From JBQSUQ01 sp052384575 (GTDB lineage Bacteria; Pseudomonadota; Gammaproteobacteria; Enterobacterales; Pasteurellaceae), in assembly GCA_052384575.1 (NCBI GenBank), contig JBQSUQ010000015.1: 64,000 nucleotides of DNA, one strand, 5' to 3'. This document shows, piece after piece, positions 18,290-27,666 of this stretch; position 1 is the first letter of the stretch, and the number at the start of each line of letters is the position of its first letter. The notes under the pieces are model-generated. The model was given only the letters and a program-made list of their open reading frames with translations, was not told the origin of the DNA and did no database searches. A program made the position numbers and the translations under genes.

Positions 18290-18871
18290 TTAGCGTTTCA
18301 CTAATACGCTATCGACTAAACCGTAATTTTTCGCTTCTTCTGCAGACATAAAATTATCTCTATCCGTATCACGTTCAATTCGCTCAATCGCTTGTCCTGT
18401 ATGGAAGGCTAAGCGTTCATTTAATGTCTGTTTGATTTTTAGAATTTCTTGCGCATGAATTTGGATATCTGATGCTTGACCACGAAAACCGCCTAATGGT
18501 TGATGAATCATCACGCGCGCATGAGGCAATGCTGCACGTTTACCTGCTGTACCACCCGCTAATAAAAAAGCGCCCATTGAACAAGCTTGACCAATACAAA
18601 GCGTACGCACATCAGGTTTAATAAATTGCATGGTGTCATAAATCGCCATGCCCGCAGTTACTGAACCACCAGGGCTATTAATATAAATATTAATGTCTTT
18701 ATCTGGATTTTCAGACTCAAGGAATAATAACTGCGCAACAATTAAATTTGCCATACGGTCTTCAACTTCACCGCTTAAAAAGATCACACGCTCTTTTAAT
18801 AAACGTGAATAAATGTCATAAGAACGCTCCCCTCTTGAAGTCTGTTCTACGACCATAGGAATGACTGACAT
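18290..18871 (-). CDS. clpP: ATP-dependent Clp protease proteolytic subunit
   Basis: ClpP forms the double heptameric serine-protease chamber partnered by ClpX. I start at MSVIPMVVEQ, which has a GGGGGAC ribosome site just before it and gives the usual 193 residues; an upstream ATG at 18899-18901 would add 10 unrelated residues. Visible catalytic motifs are GQACSMGAFLL (Ser) and RVMIHQPLGG (His), and Asp follows in ERDTDRDNFMS. The tig-clpP-clpX-lon order is the conserved proteostasis block. Confidence 0.96.
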   Translation of the reverse strand: MSVIPMVVEQTSRGERSYDIYSRLLKERVIFLSGEVEDRMANLIVAQLLFLESENPDKDINIYINSPGGSVTAGMAIYDTMQFIKPDVRTLCIGQACSMGAFLLAGGTAGKRAALPHARVMIHQPLGGFRGQASDIQIHAQEILKIKQTLNERLAFHTGQAIERIERDTDRDNFMSAEEAKNYGLVDSVLVKR

Positions 18872-18951
18872 AATGTCCCCCCATAAATTCATTTTCATCA
18901 TAACCGAGCTATTCTACCCGAAAACTCAGGTTTTACCTAAATATAAAACAA

Positions 18952-19005
18952 AAGTGCGGTCTATTTTGGGCGAGTTTTAAAACATCGCAAAATATAACCG
19001 CACTT
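18952..19005 (-). terminator. Inverted uptake-sequence pair between tig and clpP
   Basis: AAGTGCGGT (18952-18960) and ACCGCACTT (18997-19005) face each other with a 36-nt centre. It may weakly terminate tig transcripts; the long loop makes this uncertain. Confidence 0.4.
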
Positions 19006-19025
19006 TAATGTTAATAAATAAAAGA

Positions 19026-20321
19026 TTAAGCTTGTGGATTCATGATCTCATCGAAAGATGAAGCTTTTTCTGTAACTTGCGCTTTTGCAAGTACAGCTTC
19101 AACCGCTTGCTCTTCTAATACAACGTTACGAAGATTATTCATTAACTCGTTGTTTTTACCATAGTATTCAACAACTTCTGCAGGTTGCTCATAAGCTGAA
19201 GCGATTTCTTCGATCATTGCTTTAACGCGATCTTCATCTGCTTTTAATTCATTTGATGCAATGACTTCAGAGAATAACAAGCCAACTAATACGCGACGTT
19301 TCGCTTGCTCTTCAAATAATTCGCGTGGTAATTGTGCAGCTTGTTGAGCATTACCACCAAAACGTTGTGCAGCTTGACCACGTAATACTTCAATTTCTTG
19401 TTCTACTGCAGCTGTTGGTACATCAATTTGGTTTTCAGCGATTAAGCCTTCAATAACTTGTTGCTTCACACGTGCAACAAGAGCGTTTTTCAATTCACGT
19501 TGCATATTTTTACGAATTTCTACACGTAAATCTTCAACTGTTTTTGTATTTGGACCAAATTTTGCTACAAATTCATCTGTTAATTCAGGTAACACTTGGT
19601 TTTCAACTTTTTTCAAGGTAATAGCAAATTTAGCTGCTTTACCTTTTAAGTTTTCAGAATGATATTCAGCAGGGAAAGTCACATCAATATCAAATTGTTC
19701 GCCAGCTTTATGACCAACGATACCTTCTTCAAAACCAGGAATCATACGACCTTGTCCCATCGCTAATGCGAAGTCAGTCGCTTTACCACCTTCAAATTCT
19801 TCGCCATCTACTGAACCAACAAAGTCAATAGTTACACGATCATCTGCTTTTGCAGCTTCTTGAGTTTCAGCCCAAGTTGATTGTTGTTTACGTAATACAT
19901 TTACCATGTTATCAACATCAGCATCTGTAATTTCAACAACTGGTTTCTCAACTTTAATGTTTTCTAAACCTTGTAATTTAACTTCTGGATAAACTTCAAA
20001 TGTTGCGGTAAATACTAAATCTTTACCATCTTCAAAGCTTTCAACCGCAAATGTTGGACGACCCGCTAAATTTACTTTTTCTTTGAACATTAAATCAAAG
20101 AAATGGCGAGGTAATAAATCATTTAACACATCTTGACGAATTGATGCACCAAAGCGTTTTTCTACGATTTGCGCAGGCACTTTACCTTTACGGAAACCAT
20201 CAACGCGTACATTTTTTGCTGCACGTTTTAATTCTTCACGCACTGCAGTTGTTACTGTTTCTGCTGGGACAGTAATGCTAACACGACGCTCTAAACCTTG
20301 AGTTGTTTCAATAGTTGACAT
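19026..20321 (-). CDS. tig: Trigger factor
   Basis: Trigger factor is the ribosome-bound chaperone that meets nascent chains. The 431-residue product has the N-terminal ribosome-binding domain with the GFRKGKVP signature, a central FKBP-type prolyl isomerase domain (DRVTIDFVGSVDGEEFEGG), and a helical C-terminal chaperone domain. It lies upstream of clpP on the same strand, as in E. coli. Confidence 0.97.
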   Translation of the reverse strand: MSTIETTQGLERRVSITVPAETVTTAVREELKRAAKNVRVDGFRKGKVPAQIVEKRFGASIRQDVLNDLLPRHFFDLMFKEKVNLAGRPTFAVESFEDGKDLVFTATFEVYPEVKLQGLENIKVEKPVVEITDADVDNMVNVLRKQQSTWAETQEAAKADDRVTIDFVGSVDGEEFEGGKATDFALAMGQGRMIPGFEEGIVGHKAGEQFDIDVTFPAEYHSENLKGKAAKFAITLKKVENQVLPELTDEFVAKFGPNTKTVEDLRVEIRKNMQRELKNALVARVKQQVIEGLIAENQIDVPTAAVEQEIEVLRGQAAQRFGGNAQQAAQLPRELFEEQAKRRVLVGLLFSEVIASNELKADEDRVKAMIEEIASAYEQPAEVVEYYGKNNELMNNLRNVVLEEQAVEAVLAKAQVTEKASSFDEIMNPQA

Positions 20322-20436
20322 TGTTCTTTTCCTTTAATATTGAATGAAAAACCCAGCAAACGCTGAATTTAGATAAAAATAAACTGGCAAATTATAGCGA
20401 AAGATTATAATTCAGTCGAGGAAAATTTTAGCGATA

Positions 20437-20465
20437 AAAAATCCCGCTGAATACGGGATTTTTAA
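20437..20465 (-). terminator. Terminator after the BON/LysM gene
   Basis: AAAAATCCCG and CGGGATTTTT form a strong stem around a 7-nt loop, with a T-run on the minus strand. It separates the BON/LysM gene from tig. Confidence 0.8.
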
Positions 20466-20479
20466 TATAAAACGAAAAA

Positions 20480-20923
20480 TTAAAGTGCTTTCGGTAAACG
20501 AATTTTTTGACCAGGGAAAATTTTATTTTCGTCTTTGATCACTTCTTTATTTGCTTCAACGATAGCTTTGTATTTAGTACCGTTACCATATGCTTTCTCA
20601 GCAATCGCCCATAAAGTATCGCCTTTTTGAATCACGTAGAATTCTTCTTCCGTTGCTAAGGTTTCACCATTTGCAATGGTTACTGCATCAACATTTACGC
20701 TTTCAACACCTTCAACATTACCCGCCATTAAAATTGCTTTTTCTAGCGCTTGTGCAGAAGCTGCTGTACCACTAATTTTTGCTACACCATTTTCAACAGT
20801 TACAGATACATTTTCGATACCTGGATTGTCTTCAGCAATATGTTTTGTTATTGCTTTTGAAGGATCATCATCCTTACCAAATAATTTTCTGCCAATACTA
20901 CCCACAAAATCAAATAAACCCAT
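20480..20923 (-). CDS. BON and LysM domain protein (YgaU/Kbp type)
   Basis: The 147-residue product has a BON domain over about residues 20-85 and a LysM domain over about 92-145 (YVIQKGDTLWAIAEKAYGN to FPGQKIRLP). There is no signal peptide; it starts MGLFDFVGSIGRKLFG. This is the architecture of E. coli YgaU/Kbp, a cytoplasmic potassium-binding protein. Conservation of the potassium role here is inference from domain order and length (149 in E. coli). Confidence 0.88.
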   Translation of the reverse strand: MGLFDFVGSIGRKLFGKDDDPSKAITKHIAEDNPGIENVSVTVENGVAKISGTAASAQALEKAILMAGNVEGVESVNVDAVTIANGETLATEEEFYVIQKGDTLWAIAEKAYGNGTKYKAIVEANKEVIKDENKIFPGQKIRLPKAL

Positions 20924-21108
20924 TTGTTTTTTCCTTTTAAAAGATGAATCAAAATATGAACCAGTTTATCATTGCTAATAAACTGGGTCTAAAATAACGA
21001 AATATCATCACAATGTCTATAAAATCTTGTAAAAATTTCACCGCACTTTTTGCAATTTTCGAGTACAATAGGCAACAAATTTATTACATCACATAAAGGA
21101 AAAAAATT

Positions 21109-21951
21109 ATGCGTTGGCAAGGCAGACAACAGAGTTCAAATGTGGAAGATCGTCGTTCTTCCGGTGGTATGCGAATGGGCGGAGGACGTAAAACAGGTAT
21201 CCTTGGCTTTATTATATTATTGGTAGGCGCTTATTATGGGGTTGACCTCTCAGGCTTAGTGGGCGGAGAATTGCCGGGGTTTAGTTCTGTGACACAATCC
21301 TCGTCCAAACTTTCAGAAAAAGATGAACAAATGCTGAATGAGCTTTCTCGCGTAGTATTGCGCGATACTGAAGTCACTTGGCAAAATTACTTTGCCCAAC
21401 AAGGACAACGTTATATAGCACCAACAATGGTGCTTTATACGGGCTCCACTCGTACCGCTTGTGGTAATGGATTAGCGGCAATGGGACCATTTTACTGCCC
21501 GAGTGATAACAAAGTGTATTTAGATCTGTCTTTCTATGCGGATATGAAAAATAAATTGGGGGCAGCCGGTGATACCGCTTTTGCTTATGTGATTGCGCAT
21601 GAAGTGGGGCACCACGTCCAAAATTTGATGGGCATTTTGCCTAAAGTACATATGTTACAACAACAAAACCGCGCGCAAGCCAACCAGTTATCTGTTCGAG
21701 CTGAATTACAAGCTGACTGCTTCGCTGGCGTTTGGGGGCATCAAGCTTCAAAACAAGGATTATTTGAACAAGGTGATCTTGAAGAAGCCTTTAATGCGGC
21801 AGAAGCGGTTGGTGATGACCGTTTACAAAAACGCAGCCAAGGTTATGCAGTCCCTGACAGTTTTACCCATGGCACCTCTGCTCAGCGTTTAGAATGGTTC
21901 CGTCGCGGATTACAAACAGGCAATCCAGCACAATGTAATACTTTTAATTAA
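21109..21951 (+). CDS. Neutral zinc metallopeptidase, YpfJ family
   Basis: The 280-residue protein has a soluble glycine- and arginine-rich N-terminus, one membrane helix near residues 30-48, and a peptidase domain with the zinc motif HEVGHH about two-thirds along, followed by RAELQADCFAGVW, which supplies the third ligand. This matches the YpfJ/putative neutral zinc metallopeptidase family. Its substrate is unknown. A clear ribosome site (AAAGGAA) precedes the start and a terminator follows. Confidence 0.9.
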   Translation: MRWQGRQQSSNVEDRRSSGGMRMGGGRKTGILGFIILLVGAYYGVDLSGLVGGELPGFSSVTQSSSKLSEKDEQMLNELSRVVLRDTEVTWQNYFAQQGQRYIAPTMVLYTGSTRTACGNGLAAMGPFYCPSDNKVYLDLSFYADMKNKLGAAGDTAFAYVIAHEVGHHVQNLMGILPKVHMLQQQNRAQANQLSVRAELQADCFAGVWGHQASKQGLFEQGDLEEAFNAAEAVGDDRLQKRSQGYAVPDSFTHGTSAQRLEWFRRGLQTGNPAQCNTFN

Positions 21952-21966
21952 GAAACGAATAAGTTG

Positions 21967-22007
21967 AAAAAATCCCCAATTTTATATTAAGAAAATTGGG
22001 GATTTTT
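21967..22007. terminator. Bidirectional terminator between the zinc peptidase gene and folB
   Basis: A stem of about 15 bp (AATCCCCAATTTT with AAAATTGGGGATT, flanked by A and T runs) lies between convergent genes and can act in both directions. Confidence 0.85.
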
Positions 22008-22044
22008 ATTTTTATCTCAAAGTGCGGTGAATTTTTCACGCGTT

Positions 22045-22401
22045 TTATAAATCACCACGTTGCACAATGACACCCACATTTTTTGCTTGTGGTACTGCAG
22101 TTGGTTTGCTTAGTTTTAGGCGCAAAGCTTGCAACTTAAATTGGTTTTGTAGCTGATCAGCCACTTCATAAGCCACACGTTCAATTAATAAAAACGGTTG
22201 AGACTGCACATAATCAATAATAAATTGGCTGACTTCAGCATAATTTAAACAATATTTTACATCATCGCTGCGTGCCGCTTGTTCGCAATCCCACGCCATT
22301 TCAATATCAAATATTAACTTTTGTTTAATTTGTTGCTCCCAATCATAAACGCCAATTTGTGCAAATACCGTTAATCCTTCAATAAAAATCCGATCAGTCA
22401 T
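22045..22401 (-). CDS. folB: Dihydroneopterin aldolase
   Basis: FolB converts 7,8-dihydroneopterin to 6-hydroxymethyl-dihydropterin in folate synthesis. The 118-residue product has the family start DRIFIEGLTVFAQIGVYDWEQQ, the conserved glutamate in LIERVAYEVA, and the C-terminal LSKPTAVPQAKNVGV segment. It is divergent from plsY, a neighbour pair common in gammaproteobacteria. Confidence 0.94.
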   Translation of the reverse strand: MTDRIFIEGLTVFAQIGVYDWEQQIKQKLIFDIEMAWDCEQAARSDDVKYCLNYAEVSQFIIDYVQSQPFLLIERVAYEVADQLQNQFKLQALRLKLSKPTAVPQAKNVGVIVQRGDL

Positions 22402-22488
22402 TTTCCATCCCTTTTTAATAAAATACTATTGGCTTAATCCTATCAAGTTTAGGTAGAATAGTCATAGTTTTTTATTGAGAGATGCACA

Positions 22489-23091
22489 ATGAGCTTATTT
22501 TCCCTTTTTTATATGTTGCTCACCTATTTATTAGGTTCTATCTCTGGTGCAATTGTCATTTGTCGCTTAAAAGGTCTCCCAGATCCTCGTGAAGAAGGTT
22601 CACAAAACCCAGGTGCGACAAATGTTTTACGCCTTGGTGGACGCTGGGCAGCCTTATTTGTGCTACTGTTTGATATTATCAAAGGCATGGCGCCCGTTTG
22701 GATTGGTTATTATTTAGGCTTAACCCATTTTCAACTTGGCATGGTTGCATTAGCGGCTTGTTTAGGTCACATCTTCCCTGTATTTTTTAAATTCCGGGGC
22801 GGAAAAGGCGTAGCAACTGCCTTTGGTGCTATCGCACCTATTGCTTGGGGGGTTGCTGGTACAATGGTTGGTACTTGGTTGATTGTTTTTTTAATCAGCG
22901 GTTATTCCTCATTAAGCGCCGTTGTTGCTGCATTGCTCACACCATTTTATGTATGGTGGTTTAAACCTGAGTTTACTTTCCCGGTAGCATTAGTGTGCTG
23001 TTTATTGATTTATCGCCACCATTCAAATATTCAACGCTTATGGCGTGGCCAAGAAGACAAAGTTTGGTCGAAATTTAAGAAATTACCATGA
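22489..23091 (+). CDS. plsY: Acyl-phosphate:glycerol-3-phosphate acyltransferase
   Basis: PlsY transfers the acyl group from acyl-phosphate to glycerol 3-phosphate, the first committed step of phospholipid synthesis, in the inner membrane. The 200-residue protein has several membrane helices and the three motifs GSISGAIVICR, GRGGKGVAT-like (FRGGKGVATAFG) and YRHHSNIQR. Its stop codon overlaps the mltG start (ATGA), so they are translationally coupled. Confidence 0.95.
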   Translation: MSLFSLFYMLLTYLLGSISGAIVICRLKGLPDPREEGSQNPGATNVLRLGGRWAALFVLLFDIIKGMAPVWIGYYLGLTHFQLGMVALAACLGHIFPVFFKFRGGKGVATAFGAIAPIAWGVAGTMVGTWLIVFLISGYSSLSAVVAALLTPFYVWWFKPEFTFPVALVCCLLIYRHHSNIQRLWRGQEDKVWSKFKKLP

Positions 23092-24158
23092 AGAAACTAC
23101 TCTCTTTTTTTGCAATCATTTTAATTATTTGTGCAGCAGTTGGATTTTGGGGTTATCAACAAATTCAGCAGGTTATTGCACAGTCTATTGAAGTAAAACA
23201 AGATCAATTAATTACCATTGAACGAGGTACAACTGGGCAAAAACTGGTGACATTATTGCAACAGGAATTTCAAATTCAGCAAGCTAACTGGTTACCATGG
23301 GCGCTAAAATTAAATCCTCAACTCAATAAAATTAAAGCGGGTACTTACGCTTTAAACAATGTGCAAACACTGAGTGATTTGTTGAAAGTGCTTAATGAAG
23401 GCAAAGAAGCACAATTTGCCATTCGTTTTGGCGAAGGTGAAACTTGGCAACAAGTACAAAAATCCCTTGAAAATGCACCGCACTTAAAGCACGAATTTGA
23501 TTATCAATCATCACGCATGAATGCCAACGTGCTTGAATACTTTTCTAATACGGATAAACTGATTCCTGCCTTCAGTAAATCTATCGCGGAATATCAGAAT
23601 ATTGATGGCTGGGTTTATCCTGATACCTATCATTACACGCCAAATTCTAGCGACAAGGCGCTCCTTAAACGAGCTATCGAGCGTACAAGCAAAGTCCTAG
23701 AAAATGCTTGGCAAAATAGAGATAAAGATCTGCCATTAAATAATCCCTATGAAATGCTCATTTTGGCTTCTATTGTAGAGAAAGAAAGCGCTTTACAAGC
23801 AGAACGCAGCCGTATTGCTGGCGTATTTGTTAATCGCTTAAAAGCTAAAATTAAACTACAAACGGATCCAACAGTGATTTATGGCATGGGCGATAATTAT
23901 AATGGCAATATTCGTAAAAAAGATTTAGAAACACCAACACCATATAATACTTATATTATTGATGGATTACCGCCAACGCCGATTGCCAATCCAAGCGAGA
24001 GTGCAATTTTAGCGGTGGCACACCCTGAAAAACATGATTTTATTTATTTTGTGGCAGATGGTACGGGTGGACACAAATTTAGTCGCACCCTAAATGAACA
24101 TAATAAAGCAGTGCAAGAATATTTACGTTGGTACCGCGAAAACAATAAGAAAAAATAA
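23088..24158 (+). CDS. mltG: Endolytic murein transglycosylase
   Basis: MltG (YceG) cuts nascent glycan strands in the periplasm and is thought to end their growth. The 356-residue product has an N-terminal membrane anchor (residues 4-24), a LysM-like subdomain, and the YceG catalytic domain with the SIVEKES motif holding the catalytic glutamate. It precedes tmk and holB, the conserved yceG-tmk-holB-tatD order. Confidence 0.95.
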   Translation: MKKLLSFFAIILIICAAVGFWGYQQIQQVIAQSIEVKQDQLITIERGTTGQKLVTLLQQEFQIQQANWLPWALKLNPQLNKIKAGTYALNNVQTLSDLLKVLNEGKEAQFAIRFGEGETWQQVQKSLENAPHLKHEFDYQSSRMNANVLEYFSNTDKLIPAFSKSIAEYQNIDGWVYPDTYHYTPNSSDKALLKRAIERTSKVLENAWQNRDKDLPLNNPYEMLILASIVEKESALQAERSRIAGVFVNRLKAKIKLQTDPTVIYGMGDNYNGNIRKKDLETPTPYNTYIIDGLPPTPIANPSESAILAVAHPEKHDFIYFVADGTGGHKFSRTLNEHNKAVQEYLRWYRENNKKK

Positions 24159-24159
24159 T

Positions 24160-24795
24160 ATGAACGGAAAATTTATCGTCTTAGAAGGCTTAGAAGGTGC
24201 TGGCAAAACCACTGCTCGCGAAGCTGTTATTGAACAATTACATCAACTTGGCATTACGAATTTAGTATTTACTCGCGAGCCTGGTGGCACGCCCTTAGCA
24301 GAAAAATTGCGCCAATTAATTAAGCATGAAATGGAAGAACCCGTTAGCGACAAAGCAGAATTATTAATGCTTTACGCAGCACGTATTCAATTGGTTGAAA
24401 ATGTGATCAAGCCTGCACTTGCTGAAGGGAAATGGGTTATCGGTGATAGACATGATATGTCATCCCAAGCTTACCAAGGCGGTGGTCGTCAGCTCGATTT
24501 GGCATTATTGAATAATCTAAAACAAACGGTACTTGGCGAGTTTGAACCCGATTTTACCCTTTATTTAGATATCGATCCTGCAATTGGATTAGCTCGAGCC
24601 AGAGGACGTGGCGAATTGGATCGCATTGAGCAACAAAACTTAGATTTTTTCCACCGCACTCGTCAACGTTATCTTGAATTAGTGGAAAACAATCCCAAAG
24701 CTGCCATCATCAATGCAGAGCAGCCAATTGAACAAGTCACTGCAGATATAAAAAGTGCGGTGCAAAAATTCGTGATTTCTCAACAGGAAAGTTAA
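24160..24795 (+). CDS. tmk: Thymidylate kinase
   Basis: Tmk phosphorylates dTMP to dTDP. I start at 24160 (MNGKFIVLEGLEG), which gives 211 residues, normal for the family. An upstream in-frame ATG at 24094 would add 22 residues inside mltG. The P-loop EGLEGAGKTT and the lid region ARGRGELDRIE are visible. An uptake sequence lies near the 3' end (24753-24761). Confidence 0.95.
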   Translation: MNGKFIVLEGLEGAGKTTAREAVIEQLHQLGITNLVFTREPGGTPLAEKLRQLIKHEMEEPVSDKAELLMLYAARIQLVENVIKPALAEGKWVIGDRHDMSSQAYQGGGRQLDLALLNNLKQTVLGEFEPDFTLYLDIDPAIGLARARGRGELDRIEQQNLDFFHRTRQRYLELVENNPKAAIINAEQPIEQVTADIKSAVQKFVISQQES

Positions 24796-24799
24796 CATA

Positions 24800-25780
24800 A
24801 TGGCAATGCTTTATCCTTGGCTTACTCCTATTTATCAGCAAGTAACCTCCGCTTTTGCACAAGGGCATGGTCATCATGCGTTGCTGTTTCGGACGGAGCA
24901 AGGATTAGGCATTGAACAGTTAATCAGCGCACTTAGCCAGTTCCTACTTTGTACCGAACCCCATGCACCTTGCGACAATTGTCATAGTTGCAACTTAGCT
25001 AAATCAGGCAATCATCCTGATTATCATGTGCTTGCACCTATTGATAACAAGGATATCGGTGTTGATCAAGTGCGTGATATTAATGAAAAAGTACAGCAAT
25101 TTGCTCAACAAAATGGCAACAAAGTAGTGTTTATCCAAGGCGTTGAACGCCTTACTGAAGCTGCCTCAAACGCACTATTAAAGACATTAGAAGAGCCTCG
25201 CCCTCAAACCTATTTTTTACTACAAGCAGATTTAACTTCAGCTCTCATGCCGACAATTTATAGCCGTTGCCAAGTGCGAGTCATTCCTTCGCCTGATACC
25301 GATGTTGCAATGGAATGGTTGCAATCACAATATCAAGCAGAAACAGAACAAATTTCAACCGCACTTTGTATTAACTATGGACGTCCCTTATTAGCGCTAA
25401 ATTGTTTAGAACAAGGTTTACTAGAAAAAAGACGCGAATTTATGCGTGCTTTTTGGTTATATTACCAACGTAAATCGCCATTGGAGCTGTTACCATTATT
25501 TGATAAAACGTTAATCTTTCATCAAATTGATTGGATTGCCTCTTTTATTAGTGACGCTTTAAAAGACAAACTGGGAATTCAAACGGGTTGGATTAATGCG
25601 GATCTCATCAAAGGCGTCCAACAATTCAGCCAGAAACAGCAAGCAGAAAGCTTATTAAAAGCCAATCAAATTATGCAAAAAGTGCGGTCTGATTTAAGCG
25701 AAATTAATGCCGTCAACCAAGAATTAATCTTGCTTGATGGATTAACGCGTCTCATCACCGAGGTTTTCACTCAAAACTAA
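24800..25780 (+). CDS. holB: DNA polymerase III subunit delta prime
   Basis: HolB is part of the clamp loader. The 326-residue protein has the AAA+-like fold with the four-cysteine zinc module (CDNCHSCNLAKSG) and the LLKTLEEP segment typical of delta prime and gamma subunits. The Walker A motif is degenerate, as expected for delta prime. Three uptake sequences lie in or near this part of the operon. It starts 4 bp after tmk. Confidence 0.93.
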   Translation: MAMLYPWLTPIYQQVTSAFAQGHGHHALLFRTEQGLGIEQLISALSQFLLCTEPHAPCDNCHSCNLAKSGNHPDYHVLAPIDNKDIGVDQVRDINEKVQQFAQQNGNKVVFIQGVERLTEAASNALLKTLEEPRPQTYFLLQADLTSALMPTIYSRCQVRVIPSPDTDVAMEWLQSQYQAETEQISTALCINYGRPLLALNCLEQGLLEKRREFMRAFWLYYQRKSPLELLPLFDKTLIFHQIDWIASFISDALKDKLGIQTGWINADLIKGVQQFSQKQQAESLLKANQIMQKVRSDLSEINAVNQELILLDGLTRLITEVFTQN

Positions 25781-25804
25781 TTAATTATTTTATAAAGGAA
25801 TTTT

Positions 25805-26587
25805 ATGTTTATCGTTGACAGTCATTGTCATTTAGATGCTCTAGATTACGACAATCTACACAAAGATATAGATGATGTTGTTGAAAAAGCCAAAGCGCGC
25901 GACGTTCAACATTTGCTCACCATTGGCGTTACCCTCAGCCGATTTGAAAAACAGCGAGATGCTCTTGCACATCGCCAAGATATTTCCTTTGCTTGTGGCG
26001 TTCATCCTCTTGATTTAGAAGATGAACCCTATGATCAAGCCCGCTTAATCAAATTGGCACAACATCCTAAAGTCGTTTCCATTGGCGAAATTGGTTTGGA
26101 TTATTATTACAGTGCAGATAATAAAGAGCTGCAGCAACAGATTTTTGCCAGCCAAATTGATGTGGCAAATCAATTAAATAAACCTGTCATTATCCACACA
26201 AGAGCTGCTGGCGATGATACTATTCAGATTTTGCAAGATAATCAGGCTGAAAAGTGCGGTGGAGTGATTCATTGTTTTACGGAAACCATGGAATTCGCAA
26301 AAAAAGCCTTAGACTTAGATTTTTATATTTCTTTTTCCGGCATTGTGACGTTCAAAAATGCCGAAGAAATTCGTGAAGTGGCTCGCTATGTGCCGCTAGA
26401 TCGTTTGCTTGTTGAAACAGATAGCCCTTATTTAGCGCCCGTACCTTATCGTGGCAAACAAAATCAACCAGCATATACGCGTGAAGTTTGTGAATATGTT
26501 GCTAGCTTGAAAGGATTGTCATTAGAAGAATTTGCACAAATCAGCAGCCAAAATTTTGAGCGTTTATTTAAAATTAACGTGCTATAA
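25805..26587 (+). CDS. TatD-family metal-dependent hydrolase (YcfH type)
   Basis: The 260-residue TIM-barrel protein has the full set of TatD metal-site motifs: DSHCHLD, GEIGLDYYY, HTRAAGDD, HCFTE and ETDSPYLAP. Relatives are 3'-5' DNA exonucleases or D-aminoacyl-tRNA deacylase-like enzymes. Position after holB matches YcfH. The cellular substrate cannot be read from sequence. Confidence 0.92.
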   Translation: MFIVDSHCHLDALDYDNLHKDIDDVVEKAKARDVQHLLTIGVTLSRFEKQRDALAHRQDISFACGVHPLDLEDEPYDQARLIKLAQHPKVVSIGEIGLDYYYSADNKELQQQIFASQIDVANQLNKPVIIHTRAAGDDTIQILQDNQAEKCGGVIHCFTETMEFAKKALDLDFYISFSGIVTFKNAEEIREVARYVPLDRLLVETDSPYLAPVPYRGKQNQPAYTREVCEYVASLKGLSLEEFAQISSQNFERLFKINVL

Positions 26588-26617
26588 TCGGGCAAACTAG
26601 ATTTAAAAGGACAAATT

Positions 26618-27148
26618 ATGCGCAAAATTATCAAATATTTTTTATTATTTATCGTATTTGCATTCCATACCGTTCTCTTTGCTGGCATTAACTTTATTTT
26701 TCCGCAATATGAAGTAACTAAAGTCATCAACACTGACGTTAAACGTATGGATAAAGATGGATTAATTACAAAAGCCAACCCTGCTGACAATCTCACCACA
26801 AGAGATGTTTACTTTATTAACACCAAACGCCCAGAAGAAACGCAACCGATGGTGTATCGCAATGAAGATACACGCTGGGGTTTTCCATTCTATTTCAAAT
26901 TTGAATCAGCCAATTTACAAGCCAAAGCGCAAGATTTTGCTGAACGTCAAAGCTGGGTCGAAATGAAATATTATGGCTGGCGCTTAACCATGTTTGATGA
27001 ATTCCGCAATGTTGTGTCGATCAAAGAAATTGCCTCACCAGATGAGAAATCGCACCCTGTTCTAAGTTATATTTTCTATTTCTTAGGATTGATTACCCTA
27101 TTTTTATCAATCCAATTTATTCGCGGTTGGTTTGATAGCGAGGCTTAA
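26618..27148 (+). CDS. DUF1523 family membrane protein
   Basis: The 176-residue product has a signal-anchor-like helix at residues 5-25, a polar periplasmic middle part (about 30-148), and a second membrane helix near the C-terminus (150-170). It resembles the DUF1523 family of uncharacterised proteins. It sits between tatD and folA, separated from folA by only 2 bp. No function can be assigned. Confidence 0.75.
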   Translation: MRKIIKYFLLFIVFAFHTVLFAGINFIFPQYEVTKVINTDVKRMDKDGLITKANPADNLTTRDVYFINTKRPEETQPMVYRNEDTRWGFPFYFKFESANLQAKAQDFAERQSWVEMKYYGWRLTMFDEFRNVVSIKEIASPDEKSHPVLSYIFYFLGLITLFLSIQFIRGWFDSEA

Positions 27149-27150
27149 CC

Positions 27151-27639
27151 ATGTCGTTTAGCATAATTGTTGCAGCAACGAAAAATTGGGTTATTGGCAA
27201 AGATAATCAAATGCCATGGCATTTGCCTGCTGACTTAGCTTGGTTTAGACAAAACACTCAAGGCAAACCAGTGATTATGGGCAGAAAGACTTTTGAAAGT
27301 ATTGGTCGCCCATTGCCAAAACGCACAAATATTGTGCTATCACGCCAAGAATTTGTACATGAAGGGGTTATTTGGCAGCCTGATTTTGAAAGTGCGGTCA
27401 ATTTTGTCAAAGATTCTGCAGAAATTATGCTTATTGGCGGCGGTCAGCTGTTCAAACAATATTTACCACAGGCAAGCAAGCTTTATTTCACGCAAATTCA
27501 AACAGAAATTGACGGCGATACTTTTTTTCCTGAATTAAATTGGGATGAATGGCAAATTGAATTTGAGCAATATCGCCCTGCGGACGAGAATAATGCTTAC
27601 GACTGCCGTTTCTTAATTTTGACACGCAAAGAAAAATAG
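27151..27639 (+). CDS. folA: Dihydrofolate reductase
   Basis: FolA reduces dihydrofolate to tetrahydrofolate with NADPH and is the target of trimethoprim. The 162-residue protein shows WVIGKDNQMPWHLPADLAWFR, with the catalytic aspartate, the PVIMGRKTFESIGRPLP cofactor segment, and the GGGQLF motif. A terminator follows directly. Confidence 0.96.
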   Translation: MSFSIIVAATKNWVIGKDNQMPWHLPADLAWFRQNTQGKPVIMGRKTFESIGRPLPKRTNIVLSRQEFVHEGVIWQPDFESAVNFVKDSAEIMLIGGGQLFKQYLPQASKLYFTQIQTEIDGDTFFPELNWDEWQIEFEQYRPADENNAYDCRFLILTRKEK

Positions 27640-27664
27640 AAAAAGCAGGTTAAACCTGCTTTTT
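27640..27664. terminator. Bidirectional terminator between folA and the CBS/CorC gene
   Basis: An 11-bp stem (AAAAAGCAGGT/ACCTGCTTTTT) with a 3-nt loop lies between two convergent stop codons. Confidence 0.88.
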
Positions 27665-27666
27665 TG